A DNA stretch of 64,000 nt. It comes from Paenibacillus sp. RC67. Lineage in GTDB: Bacteria; Bacillota; Bacilli; Paenibacillales; NBRC-103111. The notes beneath the pieces were generated by a model, which was not told the DNA's origin, did no database searches, and saw only the letters and a list, made by a program, of their open reading frames with translations. The position numbers and the translations under genes were made by a program. This document shows positions 17,125 through 26,498 of this stretch, piece by piece (position 1 is the first letter of the stretch; each line of letters begins with the position of its first letter). The stretch spans positions 4,487,501 to 4,551,500 of the forward strand of contig NZ_CP125098.1 of NCBI RefSeq assembly GCF_030020805.1, given 5' to 3'.

Positions 17125-18294
17125 CTAACAATTCATTGGCTTCATCTTCAATTCATCCGGAAGCGGACGCTCTAACACTCGATAATAGATTTCTTCGTAT
17201 TGCCGTGTAATAACATCATTACAGAAAGTATAACGTGCCCTATGAAGACAAGCTTCTTTTATTCTTTCATATAAAGCATGATCTGTTAACAAGGTTCTTA
17301 CATACTGTGCCATCTGCTCAACGTCACCGATATCCGCCAAAAACCCCGTTTCACCATGGGTGATCAATTCTGGAATGCCGCCCGCATTGGAGGATACTGT
17401 TGGAACACCACATGCCATCGCCTCCAGTGCGACAAGGCCGAAGCTTTCCTTCTCTGAAGGAAGAAGCATAACATCCGACAATGAGAGCAGCTGTGCAACA
17501 TCATCCTGTTTTCCGCAAAATGTAACTCGATCCAACAAGCCACGTTCTTTAACTTGACAAAGAACTTTGGATAACTCTGGACCTTCACCAACAAATAGCA
17601 GCCTGGACGGAACGTCCCTACTCACACGATCAAAAATTTCCACAACATCAGTTACCCGTTTGACAGGCCGGAAATTAGAAATATGGATTAATATTTTCTC
17701 ATCTGGATGTGCAAATTCCTTACGAAGAGCGGCTACTTCACGCGGATAGTACACTCTTTTATCCACAAAATTATAAGCCAAGTCAATCGGTTTATCTATC
17801 GATAGCAGGTTCCGTGTCTCTTGTATCAAATCTTGCGAAACGGCCGTTACTGCATCACTTCGATTAATCGCGTAACGGATCAGATCGCTTAAGGATTCAT
17901 CCTGCGCTAACACGGTGATATCGGTACCATGAAGTGTTGTTACCACTTTGATCCGATCGTTCACCATTTGCTTGGCAAGCAGAGCACAAACGGCATGAGG
18001 AATGGCATAGTGTACATGCAGTAAATCCAATTCTTGATGCTGTATCACCTGAGCCAGCTTACTGGCCAGAGATAAATCATATGGAGGATATTTAAATACA
18101 TAATAATCGTTTACTTCAACTTCATGATAAAAAATATTTTTATCAAACTTTCCCAGACGGAAAGGCATGCTATGAGTAATAAAATGAACCTCGTGGCCCT
18201 TTTCGGCAAGAAGCTTGCCAAGCTCTGTCGCAACAACACCAGAACCGCCTAGCGTAGGATAACAGGTTATTCCTATTTTTAACCGTTCTTTCAC
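17125..18294 (-). CDS. bshA: N-acetyl-alpha-D-glucosaminyl L-malate synthase (bacillithiol step 1)
   Basis: A GT4-family retaining glycosyltransferase of 389 residues that joins GlcNAc to L-malate at the start of bacillithiol synthesis. It has the N-terminal CYPTLGGSGVVATELG loop, ISNFRPVKRV before the sugar-nucleotide site, and the C-terminal ExxxxxxxE region ESFGLVALEAMACG. It starts with GTG after GGGAGG. It is adjacent to bshB1, as in B. subtilis, so function is well supported by context. Confidence 0.95.
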   Translation of the reverse strand: MKERLKIGITCYPTLGGSGVVATELGKLLAEKGHEVHFITHSMPFRLGKFDKNIFYHEVEVNDYYVFKYPPYDLSLASKLAQVIQHQELDLLHVHYAIPHAVCALLAKQMVNDRIKVVTTLHGTDITVLAQDESLSDLIRYAINRSDAVTAVSQDLIQETRNLLSIDKPIDLAYNFVDKRVYYPREVAALRKEFAHPDEKILIHISNFRPVKRVTDVVEIFDRVSRDVPSRLLFVGEGPELSKVLCQVKERGLLDRVTFCGKQDDVAQLLSLSDVMLLPSEKESFGLVALEAMACGVPTVSSNAGGIPELITHGETGFLADIGDVEQMAQYVRTLLTDHALYERIKEACLHRARYTFCNDVITRQYEEIYYRVLERPLPDELKMKPMNC

Positions 18295-18320
18295 ACGGCT
18301 TCCTCCCTTGCCTCTTCGTT

Positions 18321-19019
18321 TTAAAATAGGTTGACCATATAAGGTAACTTAGTGACGAAGCCTTCTGCATAAGGGATCATTTTCTTTTGACCTAGCATTC
18401 GATCCTTCGCTTCCACTCTTTCCAGATAGCCTTGATTAAGCGGAGTTTGAACAAAGTCGTTATTCGATCCAACCGCCTCGAATTGCGTGCGATAAGCTCT
18501 TAACGCCTCCATCTTCTGCTCATGACAATCCGTAATGTCTACCAAAAGGTCTGATTCTGCAACATCATTTATAAAATAAAAATAGCATTGTTCTACCGTA
18601 TGCGCAGGCGTTTCAGTCTCATACCTGCGCAGCTTCGCATTAAAGACGGCTTCTTGCACCAATTTGCTGCAAGCAATGTGATCAGGATGACGATCTTCCC
18701 AATAAGGAGCGAAGACAATTCTAGGCTTATGCTTGCGGATTTCACGGGTAATGGCCACAATATGCTCTGGCCCTATCCATAATCCCCGATCCGGAAGTCC
18801 TAGATTGCTTCTCATAGAAAGCTTCAATACTTGCGAGGCCATGCTTGCCTCCTGCTGACGAAGCTCTACTGTACCGTTAGAGGACATCTCCGCATAAGTG
18901 AGGTCGCAAATCCCCACACGATAACCTGCGGCCGCATGTTTATAAATCGTTCCACCCATACCGATCTCAGCATCATCCGGATGTGCACCAAAGATTAGAA
19001 TATCCAACGGCTCTGTCAT
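18321..19019 (-). CDS. bshB1: Bacillithiol biosynthesis deacetylase
   Basis: A zinc LmbE-like N-deacetylase of 232 residues that removes the acetyl group from GlcNAc-malate. The metal site GAHPDDAEIGMGGT lies at residues 11-24 and RHPDHIACSKLV in the middle. Its ATG overlaps the mgsA stop (ATGA), so translation is coupled. It lies between mgsA and bshA as in B. subtilis (ypjG-ypjH). Confidence 0.94.
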   Translation of the reverse strand: MTEPLDILIFGAHPDDAEIGMGGTIYKHAAAGYRVGICDLTYAEMSSNGTVELRQQEASMASQVLKLSMRSNLGLPDRGLWIGPEHIVAITREIRKHKPRIVFAPYWEDRHPDHIACSKLVQEAVFNAKLRRYETETPAHTVEQCYFYFINDVAESDLLVDITDCHEQKMEALRAYRTQFEAVGSNNDFVQTPLNQGYLERVEAKDRMLGQKKMIPYAEGFVTKLPYMVNLF

Positions 19020-19441
19020 TCTTCGATACCCGGTTTATATTTATGTACAAGCTCTCTCCAGGCAAAATCGCCACGGTCGACCGCTTTCACTAATATTTCA
19101 GCGGTAGCAATATTCGTCGCCACGGGAATGCCTTGAACGTCACACAGGCGAAGCAATGCAATGATATCCGGTTCATGTGGCTGTGCCATCAAGGGATCGC
19201 GTAAGAAAATAATCAAATCCATTTCATTGGTTGCAACCATGGCTCCAATCTGCTGATCGCCGCCAAGCGGACCTGACATGAAACGATGTACTTGGAGTTT
19301 CGTATTATCCATAATACGAGTACCTGTTGTTCCTGTGGCAAATAGCTCATGATGCTCGAAAACCGTTTCATAAGCTGTAACAAAATTAACCATTTCATCT
19401 TTTTTTCTATCATGTGCAATTAATGCAATTTTCAAAGACAT
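19016..19441 (-). CDS. mgsA: Methylglyoxal synthase
   Basis: Converts dihydroxyacetone phosphate to methylglyoxal and phosphate, a bypass of lower glycolysis. The 141-residue protein has the IALIAHDRKKDEMV N-terminus, ATGTTG phosphate loop and the MSGPLGGDQQIGA active-site stretch. The frame is open to a GTG at 19459, but the ATG at 19441, with AGGAG before it, gives the standard N-terminus. Confidence 0.96.
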   Translation of the reverse strand: MSLKIALIAHDRKKDEMVNFVTAYETVFEHHELFATGTTGTRIMDNTKLQVHRFMSGPLGGDQQIGAMVATNEMDLIIFLRDPLMAQPHEPDIIALLRLCDVQGIPVATNIATAEILVKAVDRGDFAWRELVHKYKPGIEE

Positions 19442-19526
19442 CTCTATCTGCTCCTTCACATTACTTACAAAACAAGGACGTAGAACCCGCTACCAAGGCG
19501 GATTCCAAAGTCCTTTGTCCGTTCGT

Positions 19527-20330
19527 TTAATCTATAAAATGTTCAAAACCATACACCATTCCTGTGAATTCCATAACCTTTTTGACCGCAACATTAACTC
19601 CTGGCATATAGCCTGCACGATCATAAGAATCATGGCGAATTTTCAGCGTCTGGCCGAAGGCTCCGAATATTACTTCCTGCTGAGCGAATACTCCTGGCAA
19701 TCGCACGCTATGTATTCTGAACCCATTGTATAATCCGCCGCGTGATCCTTCAATGGTTTCTTCCTCGTTCGGATTGCCTTGACGAAGCTCCTGGCGATTT
19801 TGCGAAATGAGTTCCGCCGTTTTAACCGCTGTACCTGAAGGAGCATCCAGCTTCTGATCTCCATGATATTCAATTATTTCCAAGTGAGGCATATATTTTG
19901 CAGCCTGAGCAGCAAATTTCATCATTAAAATAGCACCGATCGAGAAATTCGGAGCAATAATTCCTCCAATACCATGCTGCTTACATTGCTCGTCCAAGTT
20001 GGCAATATCCTGCGGAGTGAACCCGGTCGTTCCCATGACGGGACGAACCTTGTGACGGATTGCCAAGGCCGTATGCTCGAAAGCCGATTGAGGGGTTGTA
20101 AAGTCTACTAGTACATCTGGTTTCCCCTCAACTAATGCCATCTCCAAATCATTGCTCATCAGAATACCGCATGGATCAAGACCTACCAGTCGTCCTGCAT
20201 CCAGCTGAGGATCAGATGTCCGGCTTACTGCAGCTACCAGCTCCAGTTCAGGATCCTGCAATACCATCTTAACAACCTCACGGCCCATTCTGCCACTTGC
20301 ACCTGCTACCGCTACACGAATTCGATTCAT
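19527..20330 (-). CDS. dapB: 4-hydroxy-tetrahydrodipicolinate reductase (lysine/DAP pathway)
   Basis: NAD(P)H-dependent reductase of the diaminopimelate and lysine pathway, which also feeds dipicolinate in spores. The 267-residue form starts at the ATG at 20330, preceded by AAGGA; an ATG eight codons upstream is possible. The nucleotide loop GASGRMGREV is at the N-terminus. The catalytic stretch EYHGDQKLDAPSGTA keeps the first His and the Lys; the second His common in this motif is Gly here. Confidence 0.95.
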   Translation of the reverse strand: MNRIRVAVAGASGRMGREVVKMVLQDPELELVAAVSRTSDPQLDAGRLVGLDPCGILMSNDLEMALVEGKPDVLVDFTTPQSAFEHTALAIRHKVRPVMGTTGFTPQDIANLDEQCKQHGIGGIIAPNFSIGAILMMKFAAQAAKYMPHLEIIEYHGDQKLDAPSGTAVKTAELISQNRQELRQGNPNEEETIEGSRGGLYNGFRIHSVRLPGVFAQQEVIFGAFGQTLKIRHDSYDRAGYMPGVNVAVKKVMEFTGMVYGFEHFID

Positions 20331-20370
20331 ATCTAACTCTTTCCTTTCATTCACTAATAATAAGTTGCCT

Positions 20371-20886
20371 CTAAGATTGCATGTATTGCTTCAATTTATT
20401 TCTAAATTGCTCCAACAGCTCAATCCCCGTCTCATGATGCGGATCCAGCTTGAGCAGTTCTCTAATAGCTTGTATTGCCAGATTGTACTCATTCACTTGT
20501 GAATAAGCAATACCTAACAATAAATAAGCTTCCGAAGACAACGAGTCCAGTGCCACGGCTTGCTTTAATAATGCGATAGCCAGCCAAGTCTGTTCTCCTG
20601 ATTCATCTATATAATTCTCCGCATTCAGAATAATTTCCTTGGCCTTCAAGTGCTGAAGGTGATAATGGAAATGCTCTTCCTCAGGATCCAATTGAATTGC
20701 CTGCGCGGCATGCTCAAGCGCCTTACTAAGCTTATTGCTTCTTGCATAGGTAATAGACAATCTATAATGGTAGGAGGCATTGTCCGGTTCCATCGCAATC
20801 GCCTGATCAAAGCATTCAATCGCAAGTTCAAAATCATGATTTAAAATAGCTTCGTAAGCTTTCTTGATTAGCTCTTTCCCTTTCAA
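20371..20886 (-). CDS. TPR-repeat protein
   Basis: A soluble, helical protein of about 171 residues with tandem tetratricopeptide units such as DFELAIECFDQAIAMEPD, SKALEHAAQAIQLDPEE and NLAIQAIRELLKLDPH. The frame is open to an ATG at 20904, but that ATG is followed at once by AAGGAGG, which lies eight bases before a TTG at 20886; the TTG is the likely start. It sits between the MazG-like gene and dapB. Partner unknown. Confidence 0.82.
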   Translation of the reverse strand: MKGKELIKKAYEAILNHDFELAIECFDQAIAMEPDNASYHYRLSITYARSNKLSKALEHAAQAIQLDPEEEHFHYHLQHLKAKEIILNAENYIDESGEQTWLAIALLKQAVALDSLSSEAYLLLGIAYSQVNEYNLAIQAIRELLKLDPHHETGIELLEQFRNKLKQYMQS

Positions 20887-20933
20887 CTGCCCATCCTCCT
20901 TCATTCTAAAGGTGATGGTACAGCATATGACCT

Positions 20934-21272
20934 TTACTCGTTATCGGTGTTAATTTTCGTCCATCTGTTCGCATCTCTCGTTTGGAATTTATGCATGATC
21001 TTGTCATGTGCCTCCGTAAGATCAATACCTAGCGAGTTCGCAAAACAAATCGTTATAAACATAATATCTCCGAGCTCCAACTCAATCGAGTTGTCCTCTT
21101 CCGATAACTTTTTCGGCTTTTCGCCAAATTGATGATTGACCTCACGGGCCAACTCGCCAACCTCTTCACTCATTCTGGCAAGCATGGCTAGAGGGCTGAA
21201 GTAGCCTTCTTTAAATTGCGATATGTATTGATCCACTTCCTGCTGCAGCTCTTTTAACGAACGTTTTGCCAT
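20934..21272 (-). CDS. ypjD: MazG-like nucleotide pyrophosphohydrolase (YpjD type)
   Basis: A 112-residue all-alpha NTP pyrophosphatase. It shows the metal-binding EEVGELAREV (ExxE) and ELGDIMF (ExxD) motifs of the MazG/dUTPase-like fold. It probably clears non-canonical nucleotides. In B. subtilis the same gene (ypjD) also precedes dapB. Exact substrate unknown. Confidence 0.88.
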   Translation of the reverse strand: MAKRSLKELQQEVDQYISQFKEGYFSPLAMLARMSEEVGELAREVNHQFGEKPKKLSEEDNSIELELGDIMFITICFANSLGIDLTEAHDKIMHKFQTRDANRWTKINTDNE

Positions 21273-21457
21273 ATAGTCATTCTCACCAACCTTGTACTTG
21301 TAACTATAACATACTATATCTTGATTCCAATTACCATGTTATCGCAAACATGTAGGGATGACAAATTTTTTTTGCCCAAAGATAAGGTATACTAGATAAA
21401 ATCTAACATCACGCGAGAGCAATTATCTATCTGTTTATTTCAGGGAGGCTGATTGAT

Positions 21458-22327
21458 ATGGTGACCAACAACCTGTATAAGAGGCTAAAAAGCTTCTTGC
21501 CTATTATGCTGGGTACCGCCATTTATGCGTTTGGGTTACATTATTTCGTTATCGCCAATGAATTGATGGAAGGTGGGATTACAGGTATTGCTCTGCTGTT
21601 AAATTACATTTTTCATTTTCCACCCTCATTAACTACCTTATTAATTAACATTCCTTTATTTTATCTCGGCTTAAAAGCGCTCGGCAAACAAACGATGATC
21701 AATACGATCGTCGGAACGGTTTCGCTTTCCTTCTTTTTGTGGATTATGGAGCAGTTAATTCGAAGTGGATGGCTCGTTCCTTTTCGCTCGGAGCACGATT
21801 ATTTTTTAGCTACTGCCTATGCAGGCCTAACTTTGGGAGTAGGTTTAGGATTGGTGTTTCGGTATGGAGGAACTACAGGAGGTTCAGATATTATAGCAAC
21901 TATTGGTCAAAGGTTTCTCGGGTGGAGTATGGGACAAGTGGTTCTAGCCTTTGATTGTTTGGTCATTGGTGCGTCATTCTTCTTTATCCCAAAAGAAAAA
22001 ATATTGTACACCTTTGTGGTTGTTTTTATAACATCCAAAGTCATTGATATTATTATCGAGGGAGCTTACGCTGCTAAATCTTTTACTATTATTACGGACC
22101 ATGCAGAGGAAATCGCAGCGAAAATTACGGAAACCATGGAACGTGGGGCGACATTAATCCCAGCAGTCGGCGCTTTTTCCAAGACCAATAAAAATATGGT
22201 CTACTGCGTTGTGTATCGCCAAGAAATGAAAAGGCTCAAAGACCTCGCCCGATCTATCGACCCTCGCGCTTTTATAATCATAAGCGAGGTCCACGACGTA
22301 GTCGGTGAAGGCTTCAAGCCTGAATAA
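21458..22327 (+). CDS. ypjC: YitT-family membrane protein (YpjC-like)
   Basis: A 289-residue protein with about five to six hydrophobic segments in the first 190 residues, including the conserved YGGTTGGSDIIA. A C-terminal cytoplasmic DUF2179 domain follows (about 200-285, with ERGATLIPAVGAF). Family members are widespread in Firmicutes; transport has been suggested but not shown. AGGGAGG lies before the ATG. It is the only plus-strand gene between 8 kb and 64 kb and converges with ypjB, whose stop is 5 nt away. Confidence 0.88.
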   Translation: MVTNNLYKRLKSFLPIMLGTAIYAFGLHYFVIANELMEGGITGIALLLNYIFHFPPSLTTLLINIPLFYLGLKALGKQTMINTIVGTVSLSFFLWIMEQLIRSGWLVPFRSEHDYFLATAYAGLTLGVGLGLVFRYGGTTGGSDIIATIGQRFLGWSMGQVVLAFDCLVIGASFFFIPKEKILYTFVVVFITSKVIDIIIEGAYAAKSFTIITDHAEEIAAKITETMERGATLIPAVGAFSKTNKNMVYCVVYRQEMKRLKDLARSIDPRAFIIISEVHDVVGEGFKPE

Positions 22328-22331
22328 ACGA

Positions 22332-23201
22332 TTATCTTTCCTCTTTTTTTCTAACAAGGACCATCCCGTTGTCTTTTTTGGCTAGACGCCAACCTGCGAA
22401 CCCTAGAGCCGTAAGAATAACGGACCCGATAGCTAAAGTCCATAATATTGGATTTTTATCATCCACTACCGGAAGAAAAGCAGTCGTATCCTTTTTCAAA
22501 AACAACTTGTCAATAATCTGATGAATCGTTGGAAGCAAATTAACTACGGGCTGATAAGGAGATTTCTCAGAACGAGCCTGTCCAGATACAAATGTAACTA
22601 GTGAATCCAGCTTCTCTACATCCGTTGGATCTCGGCTTATTAAAAGACTTGGATGCAGAATAGAGATATGCCTTTCAAAAACACCAACAGATTTCTGGAA
22701 ATCAGACAGCTTTTCGCTTTTGGCAGCCTGTTCAATTCCATTCAAGTCCTCCTGCAGCAGTTTGTAATACTGAAGCCACATTGGTTGTTCCGGATGTGAG
22801 AGCGCGTCTGTAGCTAAACGAATTTGCGCAGCGGCTACTTGCCCTTCATCCGGCTTAAAGCCTACAGCATTAAAGACACGTTTTCCCTGAGTTACTGCTT
22901 CGGTGAGGGCATTCAATCCTTCTAACGTTGTCAGGCCTTCGTACCGAATCGTTGTGACCAAATCACTCACTTGCTGAAGCACAGCTCGTCCACCGGTAAT
23001 ATCCCCCTGCATCACCTTTTTGTACATTTCATCAGCCGTTTGATTAAGCAGATCAACCCTTTGCAGCTGTTCCGTAGATGGCTTAGGATCGATAGCTTCT
23101 TGTTTCGGCTTGTCCATCCGTGAACATCCTGCCAGTAATTGAATACATAAGAACATAACCAGCATGAGGCCAATGCCTTTCCATGCACGCTTAAATAACA
23201 T
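22332..23201 (-). CDS. ypjB: Sporulation protein YpjB-like lipoprotein
   Basis: A 289-residue extracytoplasmic protein with a lipoprotein-type signal (LAGC at about 23-26), a helical domain, and a C-terminal membrane segment (PILWTLAIGSVILTALGF) followed by a basic tail. In B. subtilis ypjB belongs to the sporulation set and lies next to ypjA and qcrABC; the order is kept here. Its ribosome site GGAGGG lies inside a perfect 12-bp hairpin, so translation may be controlled. Confidence 0.85.
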   Translation of the reverse strand: MLFKRAWKGIGLMLVMFLCIQLLAGCSRMDKPKQEAIDPKPSTEQLQRVDLLNQTADEMYKKVMQGDITGGRAVLQQVSDLVTTIRYEGLTTLEGLNALTEAVTQGKRVFNAVGFKPDEGQVAAAQIRLATDALSHPEQPMWLQYYKLLQEDLNGIEQAAKSEKLSDFQKSVGVFERHISILHPSLLISRDPTDVEKLDSLVTFVSGQARSEKSPYQPVVNLLPTIHQIIDKLFLKKDTTAFLPVVDDKNPILWTLAIGSVILTALGFAGWRLAKKDNGMVLVRKKEER

Positions 23202-23202
23202 T

Positions 23203-23240
23203 GGACATCCCTCCTACCATCATCCTATGGAGGGATGTCC
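23203..23240 (-). promoter_or_regulatory. 12-bp hairpin sequestering the ypjB ribosome site
   Basis: A perfect inverted repeat GGACATCCCTCC / GGAGGGATGTCC with a 14-nt loop fills the ypjA-ypjB gap. In the mRNA the right arm contains the ypjB Shine-Dalgarno GGAGGG, and the stem ends one base before the ATG. No T-run follows, so it is not a terminator. Confidence 0.75.
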
Positions 23241-23244
23241 ACAT

Positions 23245-23910
23245 TTAGACCTCTCGCTTAGCCAAAACTTGTCTAATCTTAAACATAACAAACGCAACAA
23301 TGACGCTAACGAAACTCAACTCAATCGTAAATGATTCTACTGTAGGAAGATCATCCATCAAGCTTTCCGGAAGCCAAGGAAAGACACCCACAACATAATC
23401 CATATAATCATTCCACAGTACCCAACCGCCTACAAATACAAGAGGCCATACTCGATAGGTGTATAAGCGCAAGTACAACAGAGCCTCAGCAGCCATGCCA
23501 AGATGAGAAATCGTCAGCATCCAATCCTGCCAGCTAACTTCACTTCCTTGGTAGACTCCTGCCCATATCATGGTGACTGCCCAGATTCCATATTTAAAGG
23601 AAGTCACCACTGTAAACGCTTCAACAAAGCTTCTAAATGCGCTTACCTTAGGATGTAGCTCTCTTCCTTTATAAGAATCCACAAGAAGGTACAGAATCGT
23701 ACCTGTAAAAAACAAGCTGGCAGTCGGACTATCCGGTACAAATGGCAAATACCATGCGGACATAGTCTCCATCGTATACTGCATCTGCTTCCAGTACCAT
23801 TCATATCCATAAACCGTACCTAAGAAATTGATCCAGAACAAAGTCCAAAGCATAAATCGGCTGCCTAAAAAAGCTTTGGAAAAATAAGTGCGAATCGACA
23901 TGCTAAGCAT
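23245..23910 (-). CDS. ypjA: DUF1405 membrane protein (YpjA)
   Basis: A 221-residue integral membrane protein with about six hydrophobic segments, rich in Trp and Tyr. It matches the DUF1405/YpjA family by topology and position between qcrC and ypjB. GGGAGG precedes the ATG. Function unknown in the family. Confidence 0.85.
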   Translation of the reverse strand: MLSMSIRTYFSKAFLGSRFMLWTLFWINFLGTVYGYEWYWKQMQYTMETMSAWYLPFVPDSPTASLFFTGTILYLLVDSYKGRELHPKVSAFRSFVEAFTVVTSFKYGIWAVTMIWAGVYQGSEVSWQDWMLTISHLGMAAEALLYLRLYTYRVWPLVFVGGWVLWNDYMDYVVGVFPWLPESLMDDLPTVESFTIELSFVSVIVAFVMFKIRQVLAKREV

Positions 23911-23941
23911 TCAGTTTCCTCCCGCACAAAATCATTCATCT

Positions 23942-23978
23942 AAAAAGACCTGACCGTAAGCAACGGTCAGGTCTTTTT
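23942..23978. terminator. Strong bidirectional terminator after qcrC
   Basis: A perfect 16-bp inverted repeat (arms 23942-23957 and 23963-23978; core GACCTGACCG) with a 5-nt loop, with A5 and T5 at the ends. It lies 3 nt past the qcrC stop and ends the qcrABC operon. Confidence 0.92.
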
Positions 23979-23980
23979 AA

Positions 23981-24862
23981 CTATTCTTTCTTTTGCTTAG
24001 CCAACCACTCAGCCACTTTATTGATGTCTGCGTCAGTCAAGCCTTTCTTGATGTTATCATCATATTGAGCGGACATGTTGCCTTGCCCTTTTTTAATGAT
24101 GTTCATAATCTCATCCTTGCTGTGCTTGTCGCCGACTCCACGTAATGCAGGAATTCCGGAAGAAGGCATTCCTTTCAGTTCGCCTCCGTGACAAGATACG
24201 CAAGTTGCTTTTTTGTAAATTTCAGCAGCCGGATCGTCAGCAGCTACCACAGCCGCTGCAGCAGCAGGCTTCTTAGCCCCACCTCCGCCGCTTTCTCCTT
24301 TGCCTGCATGCATTTCTTCTTCACGCTTAATGTGCTCAGGAACCATGTTCTTTTCCTTCATTTCATGCTCATAGTGCGTCCAAGAAACAACTGTCAAATA
24401 AGTACAAGCAATTAAGGTTAAAATCATCAAAGAAGAAGCGATTGGACGTCTATAGAAACGTCTTTCTTTACCCGTATCCAAAAAAGGAGCTATCATCAAA
24501 CCACCGAACATGATAGCCGGAACAATTAACGTACCCATAACAACGAATTGATCAGAAGTATACGGGTATTTGAGTAATTGGTACATGAATAGGAAGTACC
24601 AGTCTGGCATCGGGATAAATTGTGTATTGGTCGGATCTGCAGGGTAACCAAGCGGAGCCGGGTCCGACACAACTAACACCAAAATTCCAACCAGAACGAC
24701 TACCCCTACCATCCACTCTTTCAGTAGGAAGTTCGGGATGAACACTTCGGATTTTCCTGGAAATGAGGAGTAATCCGGTTGAACCAAATGGGAAGATTTT
24801 GCACGAACGCGAGAATCTCCTACATAAACGATTTTTTCGTCAGACTTATGGCCGTGTGCCAA
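23981..24862 (-). CDS. qcrC: Menaquinol-cytochrome c reductase cytochrome b/c subunit
   Basis: A 293-residue fused subunit. The N-terminal part resembles subunit IV of b6f complexes with about three membrane helices (VGVVVLVGILVLVV and others). An Ala/Gly-rich linker (about 200-212) follows, then a C-terminal cytochrome c domain with the heme site CVSCH (about 221-225) and a later Met region (GNMSAQY). It starts with TTG after AGGAGG. It lies after qcrA and qcrB, as in Bacillus. It passes electrons from menaquinol to a c-type acceptor outside the membrane. Confidence 0.95.
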   Translation of the reverse strand: MAHGHKSDEKIVYVGDSRVRAKSSHLVQPDYSSFPGKSEVFIPNFLLKEWMVGVVVLVGILVLVVSDPAPLGYPADPTNTQFIPMPDWYFLFMYQLLKYPYTSDQFVVMGTLIVPAIMFGGLMIAPFLDTGKERRFYRRPIASSLMILTLIACTYLTVVSWTHYEHEMKEKNMVPEHIKREEEMHAGKGESGGGGAKKPAAAAAVVAADDPAAEIYKKATCVSCHGGELKGMPSSGIPALRGVGDKHSKDEIMNIIKKGQGNMSAQYDDNIKKGLTDADINKVAEWLAKQKKE

Positions 24863-25011
24863 TTTCGCCCCTCCTTACTTACTTCTTTTTGTGTCAGATA
24901 GCTGAGTTGGCTCGAATACAAGAGCGCACAAGCTCTCCGCACTCAAGAAAAACTACAGTGGCAGTACATTTGAACGGCCTTATCGGACAATTAATGCACT
25001 GCGATATCTCA

Positions 25012-25683
25012 TTAAAGCGGACCAGAAATCCCTTGCTTACGGATCATGAAGAAGTGTCCTGCCAACAATGCCAGCAATACACCTGGTAAGAAGAACACGT
25101 GCAAAGCAAAGAATCTTGTCAAGGTTTGCGCTCCAACAATCTCGCCACCTTGTAAGAAGGTTTTGATGTAATCGCCGATATAAGGAGCAGAAGCGGCAAT
25201 TTTTATACCTACTTGCGTTGCAAAGTAAGCTTTGTTATCCCATGGAAGCAGGTATCCTGTAAAACCAAGACCCAACATAACAAAGAAGATAAGCACGCCT
25301 ACAACCCAGTTCATTTCACGTGGCGCTTTATAGGAACCTGTAAAGAACACGCGAAGCGTATGTAAGAACATCATTACGATAACCAAACTCGCTCCCCAGT
25401 GGTGCATACCGCGTACGATTACGCCAAATGCCACTTTGTGCTGGAGATAGTCAACACTTGCATAAGCGTTGATAATATCCGGAACATAGTACATCGTCAA
25501 GAACATCCCGGACAATATTTGAATAACCGTAATAAAAAACGTCAATCCACCAAAGCAGTAAACAAATGCGGAAAAATGGTGTGCCGGGTTAACGTGCTCA
25601 GGAACCTCGTGATCGGCAACATCTCTCCACATCGGCGTGATATCAAGACGTTCATCAATCCAGTTATACATAGTTTTAAACAT
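25012..25683 (-). CDS. qcrB: Menaquinol-cytochrome c reductase cytochrome b subunit
   Basis: A 223-residue b6-type cytochrome with four membrane helices. Heme-b histidine pairs are visible in MHHWGASLV and HVFFLPGVLLALLAGHFF-like helices, and the family GFTGYLLPWD motif is present. AAGGAGG precedes the ATG. The 149-nt gap to qcrC holds only a small hairpin (AGAGC/GCTCT) and no gene. Part of the qcrABC respiratory complex. Confidence 0.96.
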   Translation of the reverse strand: MFKTMYNWIDERLDITPMWRDVADHEVPEHVNPAHHFSAFVYCFGGLTFFITVIQILSGMFLTMYYVPDIINAYASVDYLQHKVAFGVIVRGMHHWGASLVIVMMFLHTLRVFFTGSYKAPREMNWVVGVLIFFVMLGLGFTGYLLPWDNKAYFATQVGIKIAASAPYIGDYIKTFLQGGEIVGAQTLTRFFALHVFFLPGVLLALLAGHFFMIRKQGISGPL

Positions 25684-25699
25684 CCGATGTTACGCCTCC

Positions 25700-26248
25700 T
25701 TATTTCACCCTTTTGTTAGGACCAAGTTGTCCTAAATAAACAAAGCCGTTCTCTACCTTCAGATCGTATTGATCCAAAGGCAATGGCGCAACAGCAAGGT
25801 TTTTACCGTCTACTGTATAGTGTGCGCCGTGGCATGGACAAAAGTACTGATCCTTGTACTCCGGATTTGCGTTCCAGTTAACCGTACAACCAAGATGCTT
25901 ACAGGTCGGATTCAATGCGAAGATATTGCCATCTTTATCCTTCGAAATCCAAGCTTCCAGTTCAACGTCGCTCTCATACCAGCCGTCAACCTGATGCACT
26001 TTGAATTTGAAGGATTTAGGTTCGTTCGCAACCTTAGAATCTTCAACTACTTTAACCCAAGCCGCTTGCGTTTTCGGTTGAAGGACCGGATCGACAGCAA
26101 ATCGAAGCATAGGAACAATCATTCCGGCGCCCATGAAAGCCGAAGCACCACCAAGGGTATAGGACAGAAACTGTCTGCGGGACATCTCGCGACGTTTCAC
26201 TGGTCTCTCTCCCTGATGTTGCGCATCATGGCTATTGTGCTCACTCAT
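25700..26248 (-). CDS. qcrA: Rieske iron-sulfur subunit of menaquinol-cytochrome c reductase
   Basis: A 182-residue Rieske protein. Cluster ligands appear in CKHLGC and CPCHGAH near the C-terminal half. The N-terminal RRQFLSYTLGG followed by a hydrophobic stretch resembles a Tat signal anchor. The frame is open to 26308, but the ATG at 26248 has GGGGGT well placed and gives the usual start MSEHNSH. The upstream 250 nt hold no gene; promoter not assigned. Confidence 0.95.
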   Translation of the reverse strand: MSEHNSHDAQHQGERPVKRREMSRRQFLSYTLGGASAFMGAGMIVPMLRFAVDPVLQPKTQAAWVKVVEDSKVANEPKSFKFKVHQVDGWYESDVELEAWISKDKDGNIFALNPTCKHLGCTVNWNANPEYKDQYFCPCHGAHYTVDGKNLAVAPLPLDQYDLKVENGFVYLGQLGPNKRVK

Positions 26249-26498
26249 TCTCGTTCTACCCCCTTTTGCAACATATATCACGTCGTTCGACATAACTTTA
26301 CACCACATACTAGGACATTACTAATAATAGCCTACGACTCTAGGTGCGTCAAGAATGTTAACTTCCATTTAGAGCCATCAATTCTTGTCCCAGCAGTAAC
26401 ATTTAACGAAATTGTCACATCTGTTCACAAAGCTCATTTCTTTGTCCCATTACTTAGAATTAGCAAAAATGTTATCAATCATACACATCCCTCAAACC

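Noticed and set aside
26412..26430. TTGTCACATCTGTTCACAA upstream of qcrA as a Rex or ResD operator
   Set aside because: The arms are imperfect and 19 bp overall, one longer than the usual Rex site. No promoter is placed well enough to support it.
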